A DNA stretch of 64,000 nucleotides from contig CALWXT010000003.1 in the NCBI GenBank assembly GCA_944385575.1, forward strand, positions 20,692 to 84,691, in the 5' to 3' direction. Positions within the stretch are counted from its first letter, which is position 1, and each line of letters begins with the position of its first letter. A program made the translations under genes and the position numbers. Positions 25,934 to 36,500 of the stretch are shown here, in pieces. The stretch comes from an uncultured Flavonifractor sp. GTDB lineage: Bacteria > Bacillota > Clostridia > Oscillospirales > Oscillospiraceae. The notes beneath the pieces were generated by a model. That model searched no databases, was not told the origin of the DNA, and was given only the letters and a program-made list of their open reading frames with translations.

Positions 25934-26689
25934 CTACTGCGTAACCGTATGCAATACCGTCCCGTCTGGCAGGGTAAACGAGCTGTCTGACGGCGCTGGC
26001 CGTTCCAGCGCGCTGGCCGTCATCCGATAGACTACCTGACCGTCCTTGAGCTGCTCCGCCCGGACCAAAAGCCCGCTGTCATCGTCCACCCAATAGCGCG
26101 CAACATGCCCGGAGTCATCCTCCGCCGTCTCCACATAAATGCAGCCCAGGCCGTCCAGAGCCTGATATTCAGCCGCCGCGATGGAATCGGGGTCCAGTCC
26201 CAAAACCGTCTCATAGCTGGGGATGCGTTGGCCTTCCAGGTCCGCCGACGCATTGTCAGAGGGACTGTTCAGCACATCCTGACTGTTATCGTACCAGATC
26301 CAGACCTGCCCATCACCCACAATGGAGTGGCGGACCGTCCCTCCCGGCCAGGTGGCATCAGTCCGGGTCCAGCCGCTATCCACCCAAACTCGCGCCTGAG
26401 TGGTACCCTGCTCGTTCTCTCCCCAGATATCCTGGATAGTCACTGTTCTGCCGTAGCTCTCCGGGCGCTTCAAGGTCTCGATCACGCTCTGTACCGTCTG
26501 CGGCGTTACCTCTACACGGACCAGTCCCCCGTTTTCCTCCCCGCCGGGCGATGAGGACGGCCCCGGTGTGGGCAGTACGATCTTGGCCGTATCAGGCGCA
26601 AAAATGCCCAGTCCAAAGCTGGAGAGAATGGCCACCGCGATGATCACGGCGATGAGGGTCACCACGATATTCCGCTTACGCCGTTCCAT
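25934..26689 (-). CDS. Membrane-anchored protein with possible LolA-like domain
   Basis: 251 residues. A single N-terminal membrane anchor (about residues 9-30), a Pro/Ser/Gly/Glu linker, then an extracytoplasmic beta-rich domain. The late segment YWVDDDSGLLVRAEQLKDGQVVYRMT resembles the LolA/LppX/RseB-type lipoprotein-carrier fold, where a dyad of strands reads a lipid or sigma-factor ligand. Function unproven. It lies 50 bases downstream of the tagO-like gene, so a cell-envelope role is reasonable. Confidence 0.72.
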   Translation of the reverse strand: MERRKRNIVVTLIAVIIAVAILSSFGLGIFAPDTAKIVLPTPGPSSSPGGEENGGLVRVEVTPQTVQSVIETLKRPESYGRTVTIQDIWGENEQGTTQARVWVDSGWTRTDATWPGGTVRHSIVGDGQVWIWYDNSQDVLNSPSDNASADLEGQRIPSYETVLGLDPDSIAAAEYQALDGLGCIYVETAEDDSGHVARYWVDDDSGLLVRAEQLKDGQVVYRMTASALERPAPSDSSFTLPDGTVLHTVTQ

Positions 26690-26739
26690 CCCGTGTTCCC
26701 CCTCTCCGTCCGGTCATTTCACTCCGGCGCCCGTGGGAT

Positions 26740-27840
26740 TCATTTCTTCTCCTCTCCCCGCCCGCCGGAGCGCTCATCTCTCTCCTGTTCCTTCCGATTG
26801 TTGCTCAGGAAAATATGGCCTGCAATGGCACCGGCAAAGCACAGAGCCATCAGCAGCAGCATGGCCTTTACCGGACCGCTGGTAGTGAGCACCACAGCGG
26901 ACAAGCCCAGGATGGCACTGATCATATACAGCACCGCCACTGCCTGCTTCTGATTCAGGCCCATGTCGATAAGACGATGGTGTACATGGCTCCGGTCCGC
27001 GTGCATGGGGCTCTGGCCATGGGCAATACGGCGGATAAAGGCAAAGCAGGTATCAAAAATGGGCAGGCCCAGCATCAGGAAGGGCACCGCGAAGGAAATA
27101 ATGGTATACAGCTTGAACAGGCCCTGGATGGACACTACCGCCAGGATAAAGCCCAGGAAGGTAGAACCGGTGTCCCCCATAAAGATCTTGGCCGGATTCA
27201 TGTTATAGGGCAGAAAGCCCAGGCAGCCGCCGGTGAGGGCCGCCATCAGGATGGCCACCGGCCCGTCACTGATGGCCAGGGAGATAACCAGCAGGGTCAT
27301 GGAACTGATGGCGGACACGCCGCAGGCCAGGCCGTCCAGGCCGTCGATCAGGTTCACCGCGTTGGTAATAGCCACGATCCACAGCACGGTAAAGGGAATG
27401 GCCAGAATGCCCAGATCCCAGTACAGATTCTGAGAGAATACATTGGGGTTGGACAAGGTGTCGATCACATTGCCGGACAGCACCGCCACCAGGGCAGCCA
27501 CAATCTGCACAATAAACTTAAACATAGCCTTCAGGCTATAAATATCGTCAAAAATCCCCAGGATCACAATGATGACCGCGCCCAGCAGCATACCGCGCAT
27601 CTGGTCGGTCAGATCCAGAAAGACCAGCACGCTGAGCAGAAAGCCCAGGAAAATGGCCAGGCCGCCCATTCTGGGAATGGGGTGGTTGTGCATACGCCTG
27701 TTGTCCTTGGGCACATCTACTGCACCCATTCGGAACGCCAGGTTCCGGACCACCGGCGTAGTAATGAGAGCCACCACAAAAGCTACCACCAGCGCGGCGG
27801 CCACGATGCCGATGAGAGGAAGATTCAAATTCATCGCCAT
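26740..27840 (-). CDS. Undecaprenyl-phosphate N-acetylglucosamine-1-phosphate transferase (TagO/WecA type)
   Basis: 366 residues, about 11 membrane segments. Family motifs are visible: MGGLAIFLGF near residue 57, the DDIYSLK aspartates, NAVNLIDGLDGLACG, FMGDTGSTFLG and the C-terminal HADRSHVHHRL characteristic of the GlcNAc-1-P transferase branch rather than MraY. It starts teichoic acid or other envelope glycan synthesis on the undecaprenyl carrier. About 20 bases separate it from trpS upstream. Confidence 0.92.
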   Translation of the reverse strand: MAMNLNLPLIGIVAAALVVAFVVALITTPVVRNLAFRMGAVDVPKDNRRMHNHPIPRMGGLAIFLGFLLSVLVFLDLTDQMRGMLLGAVIIVILGIFDDIYSLKAMFKFIVQIVAALVAVLSGNVIDTLSNPNVFSQNLYWDLGILAIPFTVLWIVAITNAVNLIDGLDGLACGVSAISSMTLLVISLAISDGPVAILMAALTGGCLGFLPYNMNPAKIFMGDTGSTFLGFILAVVSIQGLFKLYTIISFAVPFLMLGLPIFDTCFAFIRRIAHGQSPMHADRSHVHHRLIDMGLNQKQAVAVLYMISAILGLSAVVLTTSGPVKAMLLLMALCFAGAIAGHIFLSNNRKEQERDERSGGRGEEKK

Positions 27841-27860
27841 AGGAAAGATGCTCCTTTATG

Positions 27861-28862
27861 TCAACGGGCCAGGAAGCCCACCTTTTTGTATACCTTACGG
27901 AGGGTCTTCTCTGCCACGTAGGAGGCCTTCTCCGCGCCTGCGCGATACACGCTCTCCAGGTAAGCCTTGTCGGCCAGCAGACGCTGGGTCTCCTCCCGGA
28001 TGGGCCGGAGCAGCTCCACCACACTCTCTCCCACCACAGGCTTGAAGGCACCGTAGCCCTTGCCCTCAAATTCCTGCTCGATCTCTTCATAGGTTTTGCC
28101 GGTAATGGCGGAGTAAATGTTCATCAGGTTGGACACGCCGGGCTTCTGCTCCCGGTCGAACCGGACGCACCGCTCGGTGTCGCTGTCGGTGATAGCCCGC
28201 TTGAACTTGCGCATGATGTCCTCCGGCTTCTCCATCAGGAACACGCAGCCCTCGGGGATGGACTTGCTCATCTTGGTGTCCGGCTGGTTCAGGCTCATCA
28301 CCCGGGCGCCCGCCTTGGGGATGTATGGCTGAGGCACCTTGAACACCTCACCGTAGGCGTGGTTGAAGCGGTTAGCGATATCCCGGCAGATCTCCACGTG
28401 CTGCTTCTGATCCTCCCCCACCGGCACAAAGTCAGGCTGGTAGAGCAGGATGTCAGCAGCCATCAGGCAGGGATAGGTGAACAGGCCGGCGTTGATGTTG
28501 TCGGCGTGCTTGGCGGACTTGTCCTTGAACTGCGTCATGCGGGAGAGCTCACCGAACATGGTGTAGCAGTCCAGCACCCAACCCAGCTCAGCGTGCTGAT
28601 GGACATGGGACTGAACGAAAATGGTGTTCTTCTCCGGGTCCAGGCCGCAGGCGATGTAGGTGGCGATCTGGGTCAGGGTGCGGCGGCGCAGCTCCGCCGG
28701 GTCCTGACGGACCGTAATGGTATGCAGATCGGCCATAAACCAATAGCAGTCAAACTGATTGGACAGCTCCGCCCAGTTCTTGATCGCTCCCAGATAATTG
28801 CCCAGGTGAAGATCACCGCTGGGCTGAATCCCGGACAGGAGGACCTTCTTCTCGTTTTCCAT
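27861..28862 (-). CDS. trpS: Tryptophanyl-tRNA synthetase
   Basis: 333 residues from ATG 28862 (AAGAGGTG upstream; an earlier GTG at 28874 is less likely). Class Ic synthetase: the HIGH-type motif is in GDLHLGNYLG and the KMSKS motif is intact as TKMSKSIPEG. It charges tRNA-Trp. The leader is too short for a T-box. The gene is divergent from gltX. Confidence 0.96.
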   Translation of the reverse strand: MENEKKVLLSGIQPSGDLHLGNYLGAIKNWAELSNQFDCYWFMADLHTITVRQDPAELRRRTLTQIATYIACGLDPEKNTIFVQSHVHQHAELGWVLDCYTMFGELSRMTQFKDKSAKHADNINAGLFTYPCLMAADILLYQPDFVPVGEDQKQHVEICRDIANRFNHAYGEVFKVPQPYIPKAGARVMSLNQPDTKMSKSIPEGCVFLMEKPEDIMRKFKRAITDSDTERCVRFDREQKPGVSNLMNIYSAITGKTYEEIEQEFEGKGYGAFKPVVGESVVELLRPIREETQRLLADKAYLESVYRAGAEKASYVAEKTLRKVYKKVGFLAR

Positions 28863-28945
28863 AATAAAACACACCTCTTACGCGTGATTTTTGCTGTTCA
28901 GGCATAATGCCCCATATTGAGTTATCATATCACATCCAAATGCCC

Positions 28946-28974
28946 TTGACAATCCTAAGAAGAAAAAATAGAAT
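28946..28974 (+). promoter_or_regulatory. Promoter of gltX
   Basis: TTGACA (28946-28951) and TAGAAT (28969-28974), 17-base spacer, 45 bases before the gltX start. Confidence 0.75.
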
Positions 28975-29018
28975 AAGGTGACAAACATCGCAAATACTGC
29001 GAAAAAGGAGTTTTTCCA

Positions 29019-30503
29019 ATGGAACTGAACTGGTTTGAGGAGATGGAGGCCCGTATCCCCAAGGACGGCGTCCGCACCCGTTTTGCCCCTTCTCCCACAG
29101 GCTATATGCACGTGGGCAATCTGCGCACCGCTCTGTATACCTGGCTCATCGCCCGGCATGCCGGCGGCAAATTTATCCTGCGCATTGAGGACACGGATCA
29201 GGGCCGTCTGGTGGAGGGCGCTACCGAAGTCATTTACAGCACCCTGCGTAAGTGCGGTCTGACCTGGGATGAGGGCCCCGACCTGGGCGGCCCGGTAGGC
29301 CCCTACATCCAGACCCAGCGGCGGGATCTCTACGGCAAGTACGCCCACCTGCTGGTGGAGAAGGGACATGCCTATTACTGCTTCTGCGAAAAGACCGAGT
29401 CCGAGGAGGATTCCGGTGACTTTGACCGCGCGGCTGATCCCTGCCGTTTCCTGAGCCTGGAGGAGGCCAAGGCCCGGGTAGCCGCCGGTGAGCCTTATGT
29501 CATCCGGCAAAAGATCCCCGCTGAGGGCAGCACCACCTTCTCTGATGTTGTTTTCGGGGATATCACCGTGGAAAACAAGACGCTGGACGATCAGGTGCTC
29601 ATCAAGCGGGACGGGCTGCCCACCTACAACTTCGCCAATGTCATCGACGACCATCTGATGGGCATTACTCACGTGGTGCGCGGCAGCGAGTACCTCTCCT
29701 CCGCCCCCAAGTACAACCTGCTGTATCAGGGCTTCGGCTGGGATGTGCCCGCCTATATCCACTGCTCCCCCGTCATGCGGGATCAGCACAACAAGATGAG
29801 CAAGCGTCATGGCGACCCCTCCTATGAGGACCTGATCGCTATGGGCTACCTGTCTGAGGCGGTAGTGAACTATGTGACCCTGCTGGGCTGGTCTCCCCGC
29901 GGTGAGTATGCCGAACGGGAGTTCTTCACCCTGGCCGAGCTGGCCGAGATCTTTGATATCGGCGGCATCTCCAAGTCTCCCGCCATCTTTGACATTGAAA
30001 AGCTGAAATACTTTAACGCCAACTATCTTCGCGCCCTCTCCCCCGAGGCCTTCTATGAAGGTGCGGAGCCCTATCTGAAGGAAGCTGTTAAGACCCCTGG
30101 CATTGACCTGAAGCTCATTGCCCCCCTGGTGCAGCCCCGCTGCGACACCTGGCTGGACATTGCCCCTCAGGTGGACTTCTTCGACGCTCTGCCGGAGTAC
30201 TCCAACGAGCTTTACTGCCATAAGAAGATGAAGACCAACGAGGAGAACTCCAAAGAGGCGCTGGAGCAGGTCCTGCCGGTGCTGGAAGGCCTGAGCGACT
30301 GGACTTATGACGCGATCCATGACGCACTCATCGGTCTGGCAGAAAAGCTGGAACTGAAAAACGGCCGTATCATGTGGCCGGTGCGCACCGCCCTTTCCGG
30401 CAAGGCGGTCACCCCCGGCGGCGCCGTGGAGCTGGCTCACATCCTGGGCAAGGATGAGACCCTCCGCCGCATCCATCTGGGCATCGACCAGCTGGCAAAA
30501 TAA
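29019..30503 (+). CDS. gltX: Glutamyl-tRNA synthetase
   Basis: 494 residues. Class Ib synthetase: FAPSPTGYMHVGNLRTALY carries the HIGH motif and KMSKRHGD the KMSKS loop. A C-terminal helical anticodon-binding domain is present. It charges tRNA-Glu (and possibly tRNA-Gln if the organism uses the amidotransferase route; this cannot be told here). GGAG lies upstream of the ATG, and a terminator begins 14 bases after the stop. Confidence 0.96.
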   Translation: MELNWFEEMEARIPKDGVRTRFAPSPTGYMHVGNLRTALYTWLIARHAGGKFILRIEDTDQGRLVEGATEVIYSTLRKCGLTWDEGPDLGGPVGPYIQTQRRDLYGKYAHLLVEKGHAYYCFCEKTESEEDSGDFDRAADPCRFLSLEEAKARVAAGEPYVIRQKIPAEGSTTFSDVVFGDITVENKTLDDQVLIKRDGLPTYNFANVIDDHLMGITHVVRGSEYLSSAPKYNLLYQGFGWDVPAYIHCSPVMRDQHNKMSKRHGDPSYEDLIAMGYLSEAVVNYVTLLGWSPRGEYAEREFFTLAELAEIFDIGGISKSPAIFDIEKLKYFNANYLRALSPEAFYEGAEPYLKEAVKTPGIDLKLIAPLVQPRCDTWLDIAPQVDFFDALPEYSNELYCHKKMKTNEENSKEALEQVLPVLEGLSDWTYDAIHDALIGLAEKLELKNGRIMWPVRTALSGKAVTPGGAVELAHILGKDETLRRIHLGIDQLAK

Positions 30504-30516
30504 GTGTGGCATACAA

Positions 30517-30559
30517 CGCCCCCTTTTACGCAACCTAGCGGTAAAAGGGGGCGTTTTTT
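30517..30559 (+). terminator. Terminator after gltX, abutting the ypeB start
   Basis: CGCCCCCTTTTAC (30517-30529) pairs with GTAAAAGGGGGCG (30541-30553), followed by six Ts. The right arm contains GGGGG, the only ribosome-binding-like sequence for ypeB, whose ATG is at 30561. Confidence 0.88.
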
Positions 30560-30560
30560 C

Positions 30561-31922
30561 ATGGATAAGAAACGGATCAAAGTGCTGGGCGTCATTTTTG
30601 TGGCGGCGGCCTTTCTCATTACCGCCGGGTTTGCGGTGCAGGGGCACCTCCGGGCAGCCCAGTATCGCCGTCTGCTGGACAACGGCTACCGGCACGCTTT
30701 CGCAGAGCTGACCACGGCGGCTGGTGAGCTGGACGTCTCCCTTCAGAAAGCGGCCTACGCCACCTCTCCCGCCCTGTTCTCCGTCCTGTGTGCCCAGACC
30801 TACACCAAGGCTATGGCGGCCCAGTCGGCGCTGGGTGAGCTTCCCTACGGCAACATTGAACTGGAACAGACGGCCGCCTTTCTGGCCAAAACCGGCGACT
30901 ACGCCCTGGCACTGGCCGGAGCGGCGGAAACGGGCCAGGTCTGCACCCAGGAGCACCGGGACACGCTCCAGTCTCTCTCTCAGTCAGCAGCGGAGATCTC
31001 AGCGGTGCTGGAACGCATCCAGGCAGATCTCAGTGCAGGCACACTGGAACCGGAGAGCGTAGAGGAAGCACGGGAACGGCTTATCGCCGCAGGCCAGGAG
31101 GGCGAACAGATGGAAAGTGGTTCCACTTTCCAGACTGCCGAGGCAGATTTTCCCGAGGTACCCTCTCTGATTTATGACGGCCCTTTTTCTGAACACCTGT
31201 CCAACCGCTCCCCACGAATGTTGGAAGGTATGCCTCAGGTAGACGAGCAGACTGCCAAAGAGGCTGCCGCCTCCTTTCTCGGCCTGCGCAGCGATATCTT
31301 TACCCTCACCTCTTCCGGTGAGGGCGCCCTGCCCACCTACGGTTTTACCGCTCTGGTGGACGGCGGCGAGCTCTATATCGAGGTGACCAAACAGGGCGGT
31401 CAGATCCTTCAGCTGCTCAGCTCTCGCCCGATTGGCGAGCAGGCCCTCACCCGCCGGGAAGGCTATGACGCGGCGGCAGCCTTTTTGTCCCACCGCGGCT
31501 TTCAGGATATGTACCCCAGCTATGCCATCACGCAGAATGGTCTGCTTACCATTCACTTCGCCGCCCGGCAGGACGGAATCTACTGTTATCCCGATCTGGT
31601 AAAGGTCCAGGTGGCTCTGGACACCGGAGACGTGGTAGGGTTTGAGGCCCATGGCTACCTGATGAATCATGGGGCCCGTGATCTGTCCGCTCCCACTCTA
31701 TCCGCTGAACAGGCGTCTGAACAGGTACCGGACAGTCTGAGCGTCCTGAGCACGCAGCTGGCACTTATCCCTACCGGCGGCGAATATGAAGTGCTCTGTC
31801 ATGAATTCAAGTGTCAGAGCGAAAACGGCAGCCACGTGCTGATCTGCGTCAACGCCCAGACCGGAGAGCAGGAGCGCATTCTTCTACTGCTGGAAGAGGA
31901 GTCTGGAACTTTGGTTATTTGA
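30561..31922 (+). CDS. ypeB: Germination protein YpeB
   Basis: 453 residues from ATG 30561. An N-terminal membrane anchor (about residues 5-25), a long helical region, then C-terminal PepSY-type domains (VDEQTAKEAAASFLG; GYDAAAAFLSHRGF). YpeB stabilises the cortex-lytic enzyme SleB in spores and is degraded on germination. Unusually, no sleB is next to it: gltX is upstream behind a terminator and a convergent cardiolipin synthase gene follows. No clear sporulation promoter could be identified by eye. Confidence 0.88.
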   Translation: MDKKRIKVLGVIFVAAAFLITAGFAVQGHLRAAQYRRLLDNGYRHAFAELTTAAGELDVSLQKAAYATSPALFSVLCAQTYTKAMAAQSALGELPYGNIELEQTAAFLAKTGDYALALAGAAETGQVCTQEHRDTLQSLSQSAAEISAVLERIQADLSAGTLEPESVEEARERLIAAGQEGEQMESGSTFQTAEADFPEVPSLIYDGPFSEHLSNRSPRMLEGMPQVDEQTAKEAAASFLGLRSDIFTLTSSGEGALPTYGFTALVDGGELYIEVTKQGGQILQLLSSRPIGEQALTRREGYDAAAAFLSHRGFQDMYPSYAITQNGLLTIHFAARQDGIYCYPDLVKVQVALDTGDVVGFEAHGYLMNHGARDLSAPTLSAEQASEQVPDSLSVLSTQLALIPTGGEYEVLCHEFKCQSENGSHVLICVNAQTGEQERILLLLEEESGTLVI

Positions 31923-31927
31923 CAAGT

Positions 31928-31965
31928 AAAAGCCCCTGCCATTCATTAGATGGCAGGGGTTTTTT
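31928..31965. terminator. Bidirectional terminator between ypeB and cls
   Basis: AAAAGCCCCTGCCAT pairs with ATGGCAGGGGTTTTTT, with runs on both sides, serving two convergent genes. Confidence 0.9.
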
Positions 31966-31968
31966 GAT

Positions 31969-33513
31969 TTACAGAAGCGGACCCATCACCCGCAGGATAG
32001 AGCGGAACAGCCGTCTGACCCAGGAGTGTTCCAAACACTGCGCCAACGTAATGGGCTGGCACTTGATCTGGGTTGACAGGAAGTCCACCTTTACATCCAT
32101 TACAGTGGGGTCATGACACAGCCATACCGCATCTTCAAAGTGGAGGAACATACTGCGGTAGTCCATATTGATGGAGCCAACCACCGCATAGATGTCATCC
32201 ACCACCATGTTCTTGGCATGGACGAAGCCGGGGGTATATTCAAAGATCCGCACGCCCGCCTCCAGCAGCGGCTCATAATGGGAGCGGGTCAGCTCAAACA
32301 CCAGAGGCTTGTCCGGGATATGGGGCGTCATAATGCGCACATCCACCCCAGATTTTGCGGCGTTGCACAGAGCTGTATTCACACTGTCACTGATGATGAG
32401 GTAGGGGGTCATAATATAGACATACCGCTCAGCCTTAGAGATCAGGTTCAGATATACCGTCTCCCCCACCGCCTCATTATCCAGCGGGTTGTCCGTATAG
32501 GGCTGGACAAAGAATCCGCTGCCCAGTGCGGCTTCCGCAGGCAGAGCGGCAGGGCGCAGGGCATCGTAATCCACCTTGACGTCCCGGACGTATTCCCACA
32601 TGGTAAGGAACATCACCGTCATGCTCCAGGCCGCCTCGCCCTTGACCATGATGGCGCTGTCCTTCCAGTGACCAAACCGGGGAAGCTGATTGATATACTC
32701 GTCGGCCAGGTTGATGCCGCCTGTGAAGGCGGTATGGCCGTCGATGATGCAGAATTTCCGGTGGTCCCGGTTATTCATACGAATGGAAATCACCGGCTTG
32801 AAGCGGTTGAAAAAGCAGCAGGGAATGCCGGTCTCCTGTTCAAATTTTTTGGCGTAATTCATGGGCAGGGTGTTCAGGGAACCAACATCATCATAGATCA
32901 CCCGTACATCTACCCCGGCGGCATGCTTTTCCTTCAGGATCTCCACCACAGAATCCCAGAAAATGCCCGGACTAATGATAAAGTATTCCAGGAAAATATA
33001 CCGCTGCGCCTTTTTCAGTTCCTCCAGCATGACGGGAAAAACATCGTCACCCAGAGGAAAATAACGGGTATAGGTATTCGTATAGACTGGGCAGCGCGCA
33101 TACTGCTCCACGTACCTGGCCTGATTGACGGCATCCGTCCCAAAACAGGAAAGCACTTCCGCCTTACAGTCTCGTTCCAGCTGTTTGCGCATGGTACGGT
33201 CCACACTCTGCATTTTCCGGCGCTGGTGCGCAGACATGCGGTTCCCGCCGCACAGCAGATAGACCAGCCAGCCAAAAGCCGGGAAAAGCAAAATCGGTAT
33301 GATCCAGGCGATCTTATACCCCGGATCGGTCTGGCGGCTGACAATAATCAGCACTGCCAGCACTGAGAGGATCACATAAGCCCAATACAGATAGAAATAC
33401 GCCCAGGAAAACAGCAGGGTTGTGGCCAGCAGAGCCAGCGATTGCAGCAGGATCAGCAGACCTACGATCACCCGGCGCTGAAACAGAATGGACGCCAGTT
33501 TTTTGATATTCAT
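31969..33513 (-). CDS. cls: Cardiolipin synthase, phospholipase D family
   Basis: 514 residues from ATG 33513 with AGGAGG upstream. Two or three N-terminal membrane segments are followed by two phospholipase D domains with HKD motifs: HRKFCIID in the first and HAKNMVVD in the second, both complete. It joins two phosphatidylglycerol molecules into cardiolipin at the membrane. It starts 10 bases after the dnaE stop, so it may be read with dnaE. Confidence 0.94.
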   Translation of the reverse strand: MNIKKLASILFQRRVIVGLLILLQSLALLATTLLFSWAYFYLYWAYVILSVLAVLIIVSRQTDPGYKIAWIIPILLFPAFGWLVYLLCGGNRMSAHQRRKMQSVDRTMRKQLERDCKAEVLSCFGTDAVNQARYVEQYARCPVYTNTYTRYFPLGDDVFPVMLEELKKAQRYIFLEYFIISPGIFWDSVVEILKEKHAAGVDVRVIYDDVGSLNTLPMNYAKKFEQETGIPCCFFNRFKPVISIRMNNRDHRKFCIIDGHTAFTGGINLADEYINQLPRFGHWKDSAIMVKGEAAWSMTVMFLTMWEYVRDVKVDYDALRPAALPAEAALGSGFFVQPYTDNPLDNEAVGETVYLNLISKAERYVYIMTPYLIISDSVNTALCNAAKSGVDVRIMTPHIPDKPLVFELTRSHYEPLLEAGVRIFEYTPGFVHAKNMVVDDIYAVVGSINMDYRSMFLHFEDAVWLCHDPTVMDVKVDFLSTQIKCQPITLAQCLEHSWVRRLFRSILRVMGPLL

Positions 33514-33523
33514 GCTCTGCCTC

Positions 33524-36500
33524 CTAGCGGACCGCCACATTTTCCCGGCCCAGCAGTTCTTCCAACTCCTGCACCAGGGCGTCGTGCACCAGGCATGGAG
33601 TGCCCAGCAGCTTGCCGGTGTCCGCACAGCGGATCTTCATCTGTTCCGTACCGGGGAACATGGTCAGAATCAGCTTGATCTTCTCCCATCGGGGATCGGA
33701 CAGGCTGGGTATACGGATATACAGGCATTTTGCCCGCTCTCCGCCGCCGGCAGACAGTTTTACCCCGTCTTTTACCTGCTCAAGGGGCATCACGCGGTCG
33801 CACATGAGCTGAGGCGCCTTTTCATCCCGAACAGAGATACGCCCCTCCGCAAGAATGGGCATGTTTTCCTTCAGGTAGGGACCGCACTCCCCCAGTACCC
33901 GGGCAAATACCAGCATCTCCATGGAGCCGGTATCGTCCTCCACCGTCACATAGGCCATCAGCGTGTTGTTTCGGGTGGTTTTGGTGCGGGCGGCGGTAAC
34001 CACACCCGCGATCTTCACCCGCTGCTCGTCCCGGAATCGGGTAGGACCGCCCTCCTGGTCAAAGTCGGTGAGGATGGCCCCAATAGGGGCCGCCTTACAC
34101 TGCTTGGCCAGTTCCCGGTACTCATCCATGGGGTGGCCGGACAGGTAAAGACCAGTGGTCTCCTTCTCCATGGTCATCAGTTCCCGGCGGGAGAACTCCG
34201 GGATGTTTTTCAGGTGCAGCTCCGGGGCACTCTGGGGCTCGTCCCCTCCCCCACCAAACAGATCAAACTGCCCTTCCAGGTTCTTGCGCTTGTTCTGGGC
34301 GATGGTGTCCACCAGGGACTCATAGGCGTCCAGCAGCCGGGAACGGTACACCCCCATACTGTCAAAAGCGCCGCATTTGATGAGGTTTTCCAGCACCCGC
34401 TTATTCAGGTCGGCGCTGAACATGCGCTGGCAGAAGTCCGGAAACCCCGTAAAGGCTCCTCCCTTTTCACGTTCTGCCAGTACAGCATTGATAAAGCCAC
34501 GCCCCACTCCCTTCACCGCCACCAGGCCAAACCGGATATGGTCGCCCGATACCGTGAAGTCGGCCCCGGACTCGTTGATGTCCGGAGGAAGAAGCTGGAT
34601 GCCGCACTCCTTGCACTCAGCGATATACTCCGCTACCTTCTCGCTGGAATCCAGCACCGAGGTGAGGAGGGCCGCCATGTACTCCTTGGTGTAGTGGCAC
34701 TTGAACCAGGCCGTGTGATAGGCTACGATGGCGTAGCTCACCGCATGGGCCTTGTTAAAGGCGTACTGGGCAAAGGCCTCGATCTCGTCATAGATATCCT
34801 CGGCGATTTGCTGGGGGATGCCGTTGGCAACGCAGCCCACGATCCCCCGCGACCGATCGCCATGGACGAAGGTCTGCCGCTCCTTTTCGATCTGGGCCTT
34901 CTTCTTTTTGGAGATGGCCCGACGCACCATGTCGGCCTGTCCCATGGTGTACCCCGCCAGGCGGCGGAAGATCTCGATAACCTGCTCCTGATAGACGATA
35001 CAGCCGTAAGTCACCGACAGGATGGGCTCCAGCGCCGGATGCTTGTACTTCACCTTGTCTGGGTTGTGCTTGCAAGCGATGAAACGGGGAATGGACTCCA
35101 TGGGACCCGGTCGGTAGAGGGCGATGATAGCGGTGATATCCTCGATATTGTGGGGCTTCAGGCCCACACACACGCCGGTCATACCGGCAGACTCCATCTG
35201 GAACACGCCGGAGGTGCGCCCGTCTGAGAGCATTTTGAATACTTCCGGGTCGTTATCCGGGATGTCGGCCAGGGTAAAGCCGGGGCGACTTTTCTGCACC
35301 AGCTTTACAGTATCGTCCAGAATGGTCAGGTTGCGCAGGCCCAGGAAATCCATCTTCAGCAGGCCCAGCTCCTCCAGCGTGGTCATGACATACTGGGTAA
35401 CCACCGACTCGTCATTTTTCGCCAGAGGCACATAGTCCATCACCGGACGGCGGGTAATGACCACGCCGGCGGCGTGGGTAGATGCATGGCGGGGCATACC
35501 CTCGATGGCCTTAGCTGTATCAATGAGCGCCTTCACCCGGGTATCGCCCTCATAGAGGTCCCGCAGGGGCTTGGACAGCTTTAAAGCCTCATCCAAGGTG
35601 ATGTGGAGGGCACCAGGTCCGCTGGGCACCTGCTTGGCCACCGCATCCACATCGGCATACGGGATATTCAGCGCCCGGCCCACGTCCCGGATGGCACCCC
35701 GGGCGGCCATAGTACCAAAGGTGACAATCTGGGCCACGTGATCCTCGCCGTACTTGCGCTGAACGTACTCAATGACCTCCTGCCGGCGGCGGATGCAGAA
35801 GTCGATGTCGATATCAGGCATGGTTACCCGCTCTGGGTTCAGGAAGCGTTCGAAGTAAAGGGAGTACTTCATTGGGTCCACGTCGGTGATATCCATGCAA
35901 TAAGCCACCATAGAGCCCGCCGCCGAGCCGCGGCCGGGGCCCACCGGGATGCCGTTGCGCTTGGCATAGCCGATGAAGTCGGACACGATGAGGAAGTAGT
36001 CTACAAACCCCATCTGCCGGATGACCCCCATCTCATAGGCCAATCGCTCCCGGAAGCCTTCCGGGTCATCTGGATAGCGGCGGGCGTAGCCCTCCTGGCA
36101 GAGCTTTTCAAAATAGGCATCTCCGTCGGTATATCCCTCCGGCAGTTTAAATTCCGGCAGGTGGTAAGTGCCGAACTGGAAGTCCATATTGCACAAATCC
36201 GCGATTTTCAGAGTATTGGCCACCGCCTCCGGATATTCCGGGAAGAGGGCGGCCATCTCCTCGGTGGACTTGACATAGAGCTCGCTGGTCTCCATTTTCA
36301 GGCGGTTGGGGTCGTCCACCGTCTTGCCCATCTGGATGCACATAAGGGTGTCCTGCATCTGGGCGTCCTCCCGGCGGAGGTAATGGGCATCGTTGGTCAC
36401 CACCAGAGGGATGCCGGTCTCCTGGTGGATGCGGATGAGGCCCTGATTGATGGCAGGGTCGTTGGGCAGGTTGTGGTCCTGAAGCTCCAGATAATAGCCG

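Noticed and set aside
28863-28945. Possible T-box upstream of trpS
   Set aside because: The leader is too short, and neither a specifier loop nor a TGGNACC-type T-box sequence is visible.
28878-30956. 692-codon open frame antisense to gltX
   Set aside because: It covers the strongly conserved gltX on the other strand and has low-complexity shadow composition; high GC makes such frames common.
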